Source: Acidobacteriota bacterium (GTDB taxonomy: Bacteria > Acidobacteriota > Thermoanaerobaculia > Gp7-AA8). Taken from it: a DNA stretch of 64,000 nucleotides. Each line of letters opens with the position of its first letter. Position 1 is the stretch's first letter. A program made the translations under genes and the position numbers. Positions 27,099 through 34,699 of the stretch are shown in pieces. The stretch covers positions 173,860-237,859 of the forward strand of contig QHVT01000009.1 of NCBI GenBank assembly GCA_003223645.1. Reading direction: 5' to 3'. Under the pieces are notes generated by a model. That model saw only the letters and a list, made by a program, of their open reading frames with translations. It searched no databases and was not told the DNA's origin.

Positions 27099-27929
27099 AT
27101 AGAAGACCAGATTCGCGGCCACCACGATCGCGATCCCTCCCAAAAATCCTCCGATCGCGTTCCACGGAATCGACGGCGCGTGAATCGCGTCGCCGCCGCG
27201 GCGCACGCGCAGGAATCCTTTTCTCTTCGTGTCGCTGACGATCGCATTCGACGCGGCGACGTAGCGGCCGAACGCCGTAATCGTTTCGCCGGGCGCGATG
27301 ATTTTCTCCTCGGCGATCGAATGATGAATGTCGGACGGCGTGCCGAGAATCCAATCCTTCTTCAACGGCGGCGCGAGCGAATGCACGCCGATGATCGCTT
27401 TGACCATCTGCATCCCGCCCGCCTGCTCGAACGTCGTGTTCGCGACGTACTCCTCGGCCGCCGCGCGGTCGCCGGTCGTCTCGAAAATATGTTCGAGCAC
27501 CGGGAACGAGCCGAGGGCGACGTCGCCATAGGGAGTGCGCACGGTACAGCGCGTCATACCAAATCCGACATAGTCGCGCGCGGGACGTCCCTCGCCCGTT
27601 CCCGACGGTCCGATGTTGTACTCGTAGAGCACGCAGTCGCGGCCGGTGAACGGCGCGCGCAGCGTCTCGAAGCCCGCGGACACCGGACCGATCGCCGCGG
27701 CCAGGTCCCCGTCGTGCGGACGCTCGCCGCGCGCGAGCCGCCGCTTCGCGCGCCAATCCGCGATCGAGTAGCGCACGCCGTGAATCAGCGCGAGCCCGAT
27801 CCACACGACCGTCGCCATCCCGAACGCGCCGAAGAATTTGTCGTTTCCCGGAACGGCGCGCAGCAAATAGAAGTAGCCGCCGGCGAGCGCGATCCAGACG
27901 GCGATGGCGACCGAGCAGTTGAGATACAT
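27081..27929 (-). CDS. GIDE-domain-like membrane protein
   Basis: A 282-aa membrane protein. Two N-terminal membrane segments (VAIAVWIALAGGYFYLL and FGMATVVWIGLALIHGV) and one at the C-terminus (IGGFLGGIAIVVAANLVFYLL). Between them a soluble domain starts GPVSAGFETLRAPFTGRDCV, LYEYNI, which resembles the GIDE domain known from mitochondrial MUL1/MULAN and from many bacterial membrane proteins. There is no RING finger. Function in bacteria is not established. ATG 27929 is favoured over 27950 because a -10-like TACCAT sits 6 nt before it. Confidence 0.7.
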   Translation of the reverse strand: MYLNCSVAIAVWIALAGGYFYLLRAVPGNDKFFGAFGMATVVWIGLALIHGVRYSIADWRAKRRLARGERPHDGDLAAAIGPVSAGFETLRAPFTGRDCVLYEYNIGPSGTGEGRPARDYVGFGMTRCTVRTPYGDVALGSFPVLEHIFETTGDRAAAEEYVANTTFEQAGGMQMVKAIIGVHSLAPPLKKDWILGTPSDIHHSIAEEKIIAPGETITAFGRYVAASNAIVSDTKRKGFLRVRRGGDAIHAPSIPWNAIGGFLGGIAIVVAANLVFYLLRRS

Positions 27930-27935
27930 CGCGAT

Positions 27936-27941
27936 ATGGTA
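27936..27941 (-). promoter_or_regulatory. Predicted -10 element
   Basis: TACCAT on the minus strand ends 6 nt before the ATG at 27929. Confidence 0.45.
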
Positions 27942-28128
27942 GCGCCCCACACCCGGCCCTGAGAGGCCGTGAGAAAAATCTCCGTCATCCTGAGTCGGCG
28001 AAGCGCAACGAAGGATCTCGAAATACGAAGAGTCTGCAATTTAGAGAGCCTTCGCCGTCTGTGCGGCTTCTTCTAATGACAGCCCCTCATCCGGCCCTTC
28101 ACTGCGCTCAGGGTCCACCTCCCGCACG

Positions 28129-28185
28129 GAGGAGAGCGGGCGTCCCGCCCGCCCTCGGGAGGCGGGCAGGATGCCCGCTCTCCTC
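28129..28185. repeat. Palindromic repeat family G
   Basis: Second copy of the element at 26531..26587, with only a few base differences. Confidence 0.85.
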
Positions 28186-28225
28186 GGCAAGGGTCGAGAA
28201 GGTCAACAAAGCGCGATCTATATTC

Positions 28226-28281
28226 GTTGCCCCTCGCCCCGCTTGCGGGGAGAGGGTGGCGCGAAGCGCCGGGTGAGGGGC
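28226..28281. repeat. Palindromic repeat family F
   Basis: Second copy of the element at 35..89, differing mainly in the loop sequences. Confidence 0.85.
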
Positions 28282-28388
28282 CGTCATTTTGCTCGACAAA
28301 TGCGCATCGCGCAGTGCCTCTGCTCAGGATGACGGGGCATTTTTTTCACAACCTCTGAGCGAAGCGAAGGGCGGATGAGGGACGCTTC

Positions 28389-29111
28389 CTACGTCAACGC
28401 CGCAATCGCCTCATCCAGAAACTTCCCCGTCGTCGCCGCGTCGTTCTTCCCCGTCAACACCGCGCCGTTCCACGCGTCCGCGTACCACCGCCCGACCGAC
28501 AACGGCGGCAGCGCCTTCTCCGAAGACGGAGTCACGTAGACGTACCAGTACGGCTCGGGAATGTTCGCGTCGCCGCCGAGGAATCCGACGCCGATCGAAC
28601 GATCGCCGAGCAGCGGGATCAGCGTGGCGATGTCGAAGTGATGCGGCCAGAGACGCACCGGACTCGCGGCCGGATGCTTGGCGCGCAGATGCTCGAGAAC
28701 CGCCGCCGCGTCGCCGTACAGTTCCGCGACCGTGCAGAGGAATTCGTCCATCGCCGAGAAGCACGCGCCGTTCGCGACAGGATGCGCCGGCAGCGGCTCG
28801 CCCGGACGCGCAATCATTTTTCCGACGCGCTCTTCGTAGAAACGAAATCCGTCATCGAGCTTTTTTCCGCGCAGGCAGAACTCGCCGGTCACGCCGTCGT
28901 CTTTGTCGATGAGCAACAGCGCGAGATCGCGCATCCGCAGTCCGGCGCGAAATTGTCCGTCGACGCAGTCCTGCACCAGCGCGCCATGTTTTTGCGACCA
29001 CGAAAAGTTCGTGTGCGAGTCGTCCGCCTTCGGCGGCAAGAGCGTGCGCCCGACTCCCGCCGCGGCCTGCAGTCCGTGATGAAGCTCCAGCAACGCGTCC
29101 TGGAACGTCAT
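28389..29111 (-). CDS. Conserved hypothetical protein
   Basis: A 240-aa soluble protein that I do not recognise as a named family. It is mixed alpha/beta. A distinctive segment is SPVRLWPHHFDIATLIPLLG followed by IPEPYWYVYVTPSSE, with an earlier NFSWSQKHGALVQ. The WPHHFD motif has two histidines and an aspartate that could bind a metal. Its ATG overlaps the stop of the 35-codon frame upstream (ATGA), which in turn overlaps msrA, so all three are probably translated from one mRNA. Confidence 0.7.
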   Translation of the reverse strand: MTFQDALLELHHGLQAAAGVGRTLLPPKADDSHTNFSWSQKHGALVQDCVDGQFRAGLRMRDLALLLIDKDDGVTGEFCLRGKKLDDGFRFYEERVGKMIARPGEPLPAHPVANGACFSAMDEFLCTVAELYGDAAAVLEHLRAKHPAASPVRLWPHHFDIATLIPLLGDRSIGVGFLGGDANIPEPYWYVYVTPSSEKALPPLSVGRWYADAWNGAVLTGKNDAATTGKFLDEAIAALT

Positions 29112-29215
29112 TCCTGCACCTCGCGCATCGCCTTGCGCATCGCCGGCGTGTGCTCCGCGACGTTGACCATGTTCGAGAGCTCTTCCGTCGATCCGAGATC
29201 GACCCAGTCCGTCAT
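29108..29215 (-). CDS. Possible 35-aa small protein between msrA and the hypothetical gene
   Basis: Reads MTDWVDLGSTEELSNMVN and then AEHTPAMRKAMREVQE. Its ATG overlaps the msrA stop and its stop overlaps the next ATG, both as ATGA, which strongly suggests it is translated or at least serves for translational coupling. The start resembles the N-terminus of Rieske ferredoxins, but the protein is far too short to hold the cluster. Could be a true small protein or a remnant. Confidence 0.5.
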   Translation of the reverse strand: MTDWVDLGSTEELSNMVNVAEHTPAMRKAMREVQE

Positions 29216-29784
29216 CGGCGTCCCCACACTTTCTTCAAACGCGCGTCGCGGCCGCAGCCGGCGCGGTAGAAGTGATAGCGAATCGGATTTTTCTTGTAGT
29301 AGTCCTGATGGTACTCCTCGGCCGGATAGAACGGCCCGAGCGGCAGCACGTCCGTCGCGACGTTCTTCTCGCCGAATCTCCTCTTCGCATTGCTGAGCGA
29401 GATCTCCGCGATGCGGCGCTGTTCGGCGTCACGCCAGAAAATCGCGGCGAGGTATTGCTGTCCCTTGTCGCAGAACTGCCCCTCGAAATCCATCGGGTCG
29501 ATGTTGCGCCAGAAGACGTCGACGAGCTGCCCGTACGTCACCTTCGCCGGATCGTACGTAACCTCGACCGACTCGCGATGCCCCGTGCCGCCCATCGACA
29601 CCTGGTCATACGTCGGATTTGGCGTCTTCCCGCCGGTGAATCCCGAAACGACCGAGACGACGCCTTTCACTTTTTCGAAGTCGGATTCCATGCACCAGAA
29701 ACAGCCGCCGGCAAACACGGCCTTCGCGAGCGGTGCGGCATTCAACGGGAGTGTGAGGAGGAGCGCGATGAGGATGCGTCGCAT
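29212..29784 (-). CDS. msrA: Peptide methionine sulfoxide reductase A, exported form
   Basis: MsrA of 190 aa, reducing the S-form of methionine sulfoxide in proteins. A signal peptide (RILIALLLTLPLNAAP) precedes the catalytic domain, so it probably works outside the cytoplasm. The active site GGCFWCMESDF is present with Cys, not selenocysteine; the family motifs GFTGG, GHRESVEVTYDP and EYHQDYYKKNP follow. It heads a tight three-gene unit with the 35-aa frame and the 240-aa hypothetical protein. MsrB is not in the window. Confidence 0.93.
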   Translation of the reverse strand: MRRILIALLLTLPLNAAPLAKAVFAGGCFWCMESDFEKVKGVVSVVSGFTGGKTPNPTYDQVSMGGTGHRESVEVTYDPAKVTYGQLVDVFWRNIDPMDFEGQFCDKGQQYLAAIFWRDAEQRRIAEISLSNAKRRFGEKNVATDVLPLGPFYPAEEYHQDYYKKNPIRYHFYRAGCGRDARLKKVWGRR

Positions 29785-29877
29785 ATGCGTGTTAGAAGCC
29801 GGAAACGCGAAATTGGTTTCCTGAACCGAGTACGTGGGAGGGATGAGGAGTGGTTACTTCACACGAGAGGACTGCAA

Positions 29878-30120
29878 TCACCCGCCGCGTCCCTCGTACG
29901 CAATCTCGCGTGACAGATCCCAGTTCGGCGAGACGCCGGGCTGAAGTCCTTTCCCTCGAAACGATGCGCGCCGCAGGCGGAAACCTTTCTTCTTCCGGCG
30001 CTGCTCGAGCGAGCGCCTGAGACCTTCCTCGATCAACTCCCGCAGCGTGCTTGACTCTCGCGACGCCACTCGCTTCGCTTCCTCGAGCAATGCATCGGTG
30101 ATTTCGACCGTGGTCTTCAC
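29878..30120 (-). CDS. VapB-type antitoxin (DUF2191-like), orphan
   Basis: An 80-aa protein starting VKTTVEITDALLEEAKRVAS and ending WDLSREIAYEGRGG, the layout of ribbon-helix-helix antitoxins of VapBC pairs. The GTG at 30120 is chosen because the family starts MKTTVEI and a -10-like TAGTAT lies 7 nt upstream; ATG 30129 is possible. The cognate PIN toxin gene is missing. The overlapping GTG start continues only as VIAV before the frame turns into unrelated sequence and stops, as if the toxin had been deleted after its first codons. Confidence 0.8.
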   Translation of the reverse strand: MKTTVEITDALLEEAKRVASRESSTLRELIEEGLRRSLEQRRKKKGFRLRRASFRGKGLQPGVSPNWDLSREIAYEGRGG

Positions 30121-30127
30121 AGGACCC

Positions 30128-30133
30128 ATACTA
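30128..30133 (-). promoter_or_regulatory. Predicted -10 element
   Basis: TAGTAT on the minus strand ends 7 nt before the GTG at 30120. Confidence 0.4.
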
Positions 30134-30177
30134 CCTACCACATTCGCTGACCGTCATCCCAGAACATCGAACGCGTG

Positions 30178-30209
30178 TTTTCGGCGGCCGAGGGCGGCCG
30201 CCGCTCCAC
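30178..30209. repeat. Partial palindromic repeat family B
   Basis: TTTTCGGCGGCCGAGGGCGG... ending GCCGCTCCAC; equals the right half of family B. It lies in a spacer (30134-30449) that otherwise holds only a family A element. Confidence 0.75.
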
Positions 30210-30287
30210 AAACCGCGCGTCGAGAGAATGACTGAAACGGGCGCGGTCACCGCGATCGCGACGAGCGTCCATGCGATCGTCGAATAT

Positions 30288-30382
30288 GTGGCGACCGCTG
30301 CCCTCAGCGGTCGCGGCGGCGCAACGCGCCGCTATGCCGCCGCTGCGGCGGCGGTGTGACCGCTGAGGGCAGCGGTCACCAC
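30288..30382. repeat. Palindromic repeat family A
   Basis: Full copy with GTGGCGACCGCTGCCCTCAG and its complement at the ends. It sits just before the EAL remnant. Confidence 0.88.
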
Positions 30383-30449
30383 AATTCCGACATAGCCACT
30401 TCGACGGCGACGCCGAAACCACATCACCCACCCCCGCATCCAACCCGCA

Positions 30450-30608
30450 ATGCCGCCACCTCCGCAACTGCTCAAACTCCTGCGCGACGTCGTCGCGGAA
30501 GGAATCGAGACCGCCGAGCAGCAGGCGATCGTCGACGAGTTGGGAATCGGATTCGTGCAGGGCTTCTACGTCGCCACGCCCTGTCCGCTCGAGGAACTGG
30601 TCGCATGA
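30450..30608 (+). pseudogene. EAL-domain C-terminal remnant
   Basis: A 52-codon frame whose product LLRDVVAEGIETAEQQAIVD...GFVQGFYVATPCPLEEL matches the last 45-50 residues of EAL phosphodiesterase domains (VAEGVET...GxxxVQGYxxxxP). The catalytic EAL part is absent; sequence upstream is unrelated and contains a family A repeat. It overlaps the next gene by 4 nt (ATGA), so the remnant may still serve translation of that gene. Confidence 0.7.
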
Positions 30609-30769
30609 CCTGCCGCGAAGTCATCGAGCGGCTCCTGGACTACGTCGAAAAAACGGCGCCAGGCGATGACTTCGAACATCACCTGGCGCGCTGTTCGTCG
30701 TGCCGCGCGTACCTCGACTCATATCTGAAAACGATCCGGCTCGCGCGCGGCGCGCTTCCGTCATCCTGA
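30605..30769 (+). CDS. Small zinc-finger (ZAS/zf-HC2) protein
   Basis: A 54-aa protein with the anti-sigma zinc motif H-x3-C-x2-C (HLARCSSC) in a typical context (CREVIERLLDYVE...FEHHLARCSSCRAYLDSY). Membrane and sensor parts of normal anti-sigma factors are missing. No sigma gene precedes it; instead an EAL remnant overlaps its start. It could be a free-standing sigma-binding protein or a leftover of a rearranged pair. Confidence 0.65.
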   Translation: MTCREVIERLLDYVEKTAPGDDFEHHLARCSSCRAYLDSYLKTIRLARGALPSS

Positions 30770-30802
30770 GCCGCGTAGACGGCGAAAGATCTCGAACTAC
30801 AT

Positions 30803-30871
30803 GCGGTTGCGCGGTTTCGCGGCCGCGCAGTCACGCGGTGTTGTTACTGCGCAACCGCGTAACCGCGCAAC
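30803..30871. repeat. Imperfect inverted repeat, possible terminator
   Basis: GCGGTTGCGCGGTTTCGCGG against the complement of CTGCGCAACCGCGTAACCGC. Located between the small zinc-finger gene and the convergent hemerythrin stop, preceded by a TCATCCTGAG block. Confidence 0.65.
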
Positions 30872-30880
30872 TGCTCACAT

Positions 30881-31468
30881 CTAACGTCCGCCGCGCATGT
30901 CGTCCGGCAACGCCTTCGCGATCGCCGTCGCCTTCGCGGTCTTCATCTTCGTCGGCATCATCTTGTGCGCGACGCCCTGCAGCTTCTTGACCGGCCGCAG
31001 CAGCGGGTTGCTCCACATCGCCTCGGCCGCGTCCTTGCGCGCCTGCATCAGGTCGCCCAGCTCGCGCAACTGCTCGTCGCTGAACAGCTGCCGCGCCTGC
31101 GCGAACATCTGCGTCTCTTCTTCGCGGATGTGATGCTCGATCAGGTCCTTCAGCACCTTCGCCTTCGCGCCGAACTCGTGCGACTTCGGATTCGCCGACT
31201 TCAGCGCCGGCAGAACCATGTCGACGACGTGATGCTCTTCCGCCGCCTCATAGAAGAGGTCCTCGGCGTCCGTGTTCTCGGTTTTCGCCTTGAACGCGGG
31301 ATAGAACACTTCCTCTTCGATCTGCGAATGCATCTTGATCTCGCGCTCGATCTGCGACACCAGCGCCTCGCGCTGTTTCGTCGATCGTTCGGTCGTTTCG
31401 TCGAGCTCGCGCAGCAGGCGCTTCACCGTGGCATGATCCGATTTCAACATCGTGATTGCATTTGGCAT
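30881..31468 (-). CDS. Hemerythrin-like HHE domain protein
   Basis: A 195-aa helical protein with a hemerythrin cation-binding domain in residues 1-135. Iron ligands fit: DHATVKRLL, HSQIEEEVFYPA, EHHVVDMVLPAL and HHIREEETQMF. The C-terminal 60 residues are basic (RPVKKLQGVAHKMMPTKMKT). Such proteins bind di-iron and sense or store O2 or handle oxidative stress. A purine-rich GGGGGAAA lies before the ATG. It is divergent from the YbaK gene, with 36 nt between starts. Confidence 0.9.
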   Translation of the reverse strand: MPNAITMLKSDHATVKRLLRELDETTERSTKQREALVSQIEREIKMHSQIEEEVFYPAFKAKTENTDAEDLFYEAAEEHHVVDMVLPALKSANPKSHEFGAKAKVLKDLIEHHIREEETQMFAQARQLFSDEQLRELGDLMQARKDAAEAMWSNPLLRPVKKLQGVAHKMMPTKMKTAKATAIAKALPDDMRGGR

Positions 31469-31489
31469 CGTTCAATTTCCCCCGCCACG

Positions 31490-31495
31490 TAAAAT
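31490..31495 (+). promoter_or_regulatory. Predicted -10 element of the YbaK-family gene
   Basis: TAAAAT (five of six matches to TATAAT) ends 9 nt before the ATG at 31505. Confidence 0.5.
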
Positions 31496-31504
31496 GCGCA
31501 TTGC

Positions 31505-31999
31505 ATGCCCGACGAAACGATTCTCGACGACCGCGTGCGCGCGACACTGAACGCGCACAACATCCAATACGAAGTCCTCGAATACGCCCCCGAACTGGCC
31601 GACACGGCCGAGTTCTGCGCGCACTACGGCATCTCGACGACCGAAGCCTGCAACGCCATCGTCGTCGTGCTCAAGACGAACCCGAAGCAATATGTCGCCT
31701 GCCTCGTACGCGCCGACACCAAGCTCGACGTGAACAAAAAAGTGAGCGAGCTGGTCGGAGTAAAACGCCTCTCATTCGCGTCAGCGGACGAGACCGCCCA
31801 ACTCACCGGCATGCTCATCGGCGGCGTCACCATCGCCGGCTTGCCGGAGACAATGCCGATCTACATCGACACAAAAGTAATGGAGCAACCGCGCGTCATC
31901 ATCGGCGGCGGCAACCGCACCAGCAAAGCGCGCCTCGCACCGCAGGAGTTGCTGAAACTGCCGAACGCCCGCGAAGCGGACATCGCCGTTCCGCGATGA
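31505..31999 (+). CDS. YbaK/ProX-type aminoacyl-tRNA deacylase
   Basis: A 164-aa protein of the YbaK/EbsC/ProXp editing-domain fold, which hydrolyses mischarged aminoacyl-tRNA. Family features are visible: TTEACNAIVVVLKT, YVACLVRADTKLDVNKKVSELVG with the conserved lysine, SFASADETAQLTGMLIGGVT and the GGGNRTSKARLAP turn near the C-terminus. Which amino acid it edits is not readable. Its stop overlaps the start of a repetitive frame (31996..32238). Confidence 0.88.
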   Translation: MPDETILDDRVRATLNAHNIQYEVLEYAPELADTAEFCAHYGISTTEACNAIVVVLKTNPKQYVACLVRADTKLDVNKKVSELVGVKRLSFASADETAQLTGMLIGGVTIAGLPETMPIYIDTKVMEQPRVIIGGGNRTSKARLAPQELLKLPNAREADIAVPR

Positions 32000-32238
32000 G
32001 CCACAACCCGGGTTCCGCGATCAACGTGGGATCTCCCGATCCCAACGCGGGATTGCGCCATCACAACGTGGGGTCGCGCCATCACAACGTGGGGTTACGC
32101 GATCACAACATGGGGTTGCGCGATCACAACGTAGGGTCGCGCGATCACAACGTGGGTTGCGCAATCACAACGTCGGGTTGCCCGATCACCACAACGTGGG
32201 TTGCGCGATCACAACGTGGGGTCGCGCGATCAGTTTGA
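31996..32238 (+). repeat. Degenerate 20-21-bp tandem array (GGGTTGCGCGATCACAACGT), open as an 80-codon frame
   Basis: About ten units resembling GGGTTGCGCGATCACAACGT. Because most units are 21 bp, one frame stays open and reads as heptapeptides of the type HNVGLRD and HNVGSRD from an ATG that overlaps the YbaK stop (ATGA). Later units change length and the frame drifts, so coding is doubtful. Confidence 0.8.
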
Positions 32239-32448
32239 TCAGTTCGTGTAAAGGCGCAGCGTATCTTCGACGTCGTGCTGCGCCTCCAGCTTGCGCAACA
32301 CCTGCTCGACCGCAGTCGGACACGTGATCGGCGCGCCGTCCGTCTCCCACGCCTGCAGAGTCGGGACATCCACGCCGATGGCGTGCGCAACTTGATCGCG
32401 AGAACAACCGATCCGAATGCGCCGCGAGCGAAGCTCGTTGCCGACCAT
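32239..32448 (-). CDS. Small XRE-like helix-turn-helix protein
   Basis: A 69-aa protein: GNELRSRRIRIGCSRDQVAHAIGVDVPTLQAWE has the helix-turn-helix of Cro/XRE regulators, followed by APITCPTAVEQVLRKLEAQ. It is short but complete for a one-domain regulator. A start at 32466 (six codons more) is possible. Its stop abuts the tandem array of the previous entry. Target unknown. Confidence 0.7.
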   Translation of the reverse strand: MVGNELRSRRIRIGCSRDQVAHAIGVDVPTLQAWETDGAPITCPTAVEQVLRKLEAQHDVEDTLRLYTN

Positions 32449-32512
32449 GATGGAGCATCGGAGCAAGAACCGCGCCTCCGGAATAACACGCGGACGAGCG
32501 CGTTAACTGCCG

Positions 32513-32542
32513 TTGACCGCGAGAGATACCTCACGGTATCTT
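32513..32542 (+). promoter_or_regulatory. Promoter of tRNA-Glu
   Basis: -35 TTGACC (32513-32518), 18-nt spacer and -10 TATCTT (32537-32542), 20 nt upstream of the mature tRNA 5' end. Confidence 0.6.
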
Positions 32543-32562
32543 CCGCCTCCCACCCCGCATCC

Positions 32563-32638
32563 GGCGCATTCGTCTAGGGGTCCAGGACGCCGCCCTCTCA
32601 CGGCGGTAACACGGGTTCGAATCCCGTATGCGCTACCA
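32563..32638 (+). tRNA. tRNA-Glu (anticodon CTC)
   Basis: 76 nt with encoded CCA. The acceptor stem GGCGCAT pairs with ATGCGCT, with a G-T pair at position 1. The anticodon stem CCGCC/GGCGG encloses loop CTCTCAC, giving anticodon CTC, which reads GAG. The T arm ACGGG-TTCGAAT-CCCGT is standard. No integrase or att-like duplication was seen next to it. Confidence 0.96.
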
Positions 32639-32805
32639 AACTTCTCACCCAACTCTTTTCGATGCAAAACTTCGTGTACTCCGCGAGGAGGAGTTCGCTT
32701 GCTGTTTACCGGGGTGCCGTGGATGTGGCGAAGCCGAAGGGTTCGCATCAAGTCCGCGAAGCCGCCATTCGCCACGACGGCACCGAACCACCCTCATCGA
32801 AGCCG

Positions 32806-34116
<1,311 letters not shown>

Positions 34117-34166
34117 GGCAATTAATGAATGCCTGATCGCCTGCTTGGCGGCAATGCTACCACCAA

Positions 34167-34196
34167 GACACCGGTAGGAGTCTTCCGACCGGTGTC
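34167..34196. terminator. Stem-loop after the eCIS array
   Basis: Perfect 9-bp inverted repeat GACACCGGT / ACCGGTGTC with a 12-nt loop, between the end of the presumed immunity gene and the start of the sigma-54 activator. On the minus strand only TTGG follows, so Rho-independent termination would be weak. Confidence 0.45.
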
Positions 34197-34253
34197 AGAT
34201 CAGTAGTGACGGGAGGGGGCGAAACGTTACAAGTTTCAGCGAGCCTCTGGGAC

Positions 34254-34697
34254 TCAATCGAAACGATGGAGGTTGGTCTCCTCAAGATCTTCGAGCAAGA
34301 GACGATACGGTTTCCCGTCGGAAGTGAGATACAGCACCTCGCGGCAAAGAGGAATGAGCGTCGTCAGATATCGAGGAAAGTTCAAAGTGTCGAGCTCTTT
34401 CTGTGACGCCATTAGCCACGCCAGGACAGGTTCGATCGAATCCGCCAGCAACAAACGAAAGCGCACCCGCCGATCCGTGTTCTCGATGATCAGATGAATC
34501 ACGCGATCGTCGGCATAGAAATCGGCTGAGAGCTCTGCGCGAGAGCTCAGCAAATCAGCGCTGCCTTCCGGGCTCACCCATGTGCCGGTATGGAGCAACG
34601 TCGATACCGGTTCGATGTCCCATCCCGCATCAAGAAGGCGTTCCTCGAAGTGTGCCAACTCCGTGCGTTGCGCTTCGTTCATGTCGGTATAGAACAT
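34254..34697 (-). CDS. Candidate immunity protein for the deaminase-like toxin
   Basis: A 147-aa acidic, soluble protein with no signal peptide (TELAHFEERLLDAGWDIEPV, VIHLIIENTDRRVRFRLLLA, LTSDGKPYRLLLEDLEET). No named family is recognised. It starts 3 nt after the stop of the toxin-bearing gene on the same strand, its base composition is visibly lower in GC than the eCIS genes and matches that of the toxin tip, and it is the last gene of the array. Toxin immunity genes show exactly this placing, size and charge. The function is inferred from context only. Confidence 0.65.
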   Translation of the reverse strand: MFYTDMNEAQRTELAHFEERLLDAGWDIEPVSTLLHTGTWVSPEGSADLLSSRAELSADFYADDRVIHLIIENTDRRVRFRLLLADSIEPVLAWLMASQKELDTLNFPRYLTTLIPLCREVLYLTSDGKPYRLLLEDLEETNLHRFD

Positions 34698-34699
34698 CG

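Larger units (their letters stand above)
27942..28388. other. Gene-free region of clustered repeats
   Basis: About 450 bp without a supportable gene. It holds a CCGTCATCCTGAG...GGATCTCGAA block (27983-28022, related to 30761-30798), family G (28129-28185), family F (28226-28281) and a CTCAGGATGACGG end at about 28323-28335. It lies between two minus-strand genes. Confidence 0.75.

Noticed and set aside
32563..32805. Integration site of a mobile element at tRNA-Glu
   Set aside because: No duplicated tRNA 3' end and no integrase are visible in the window.
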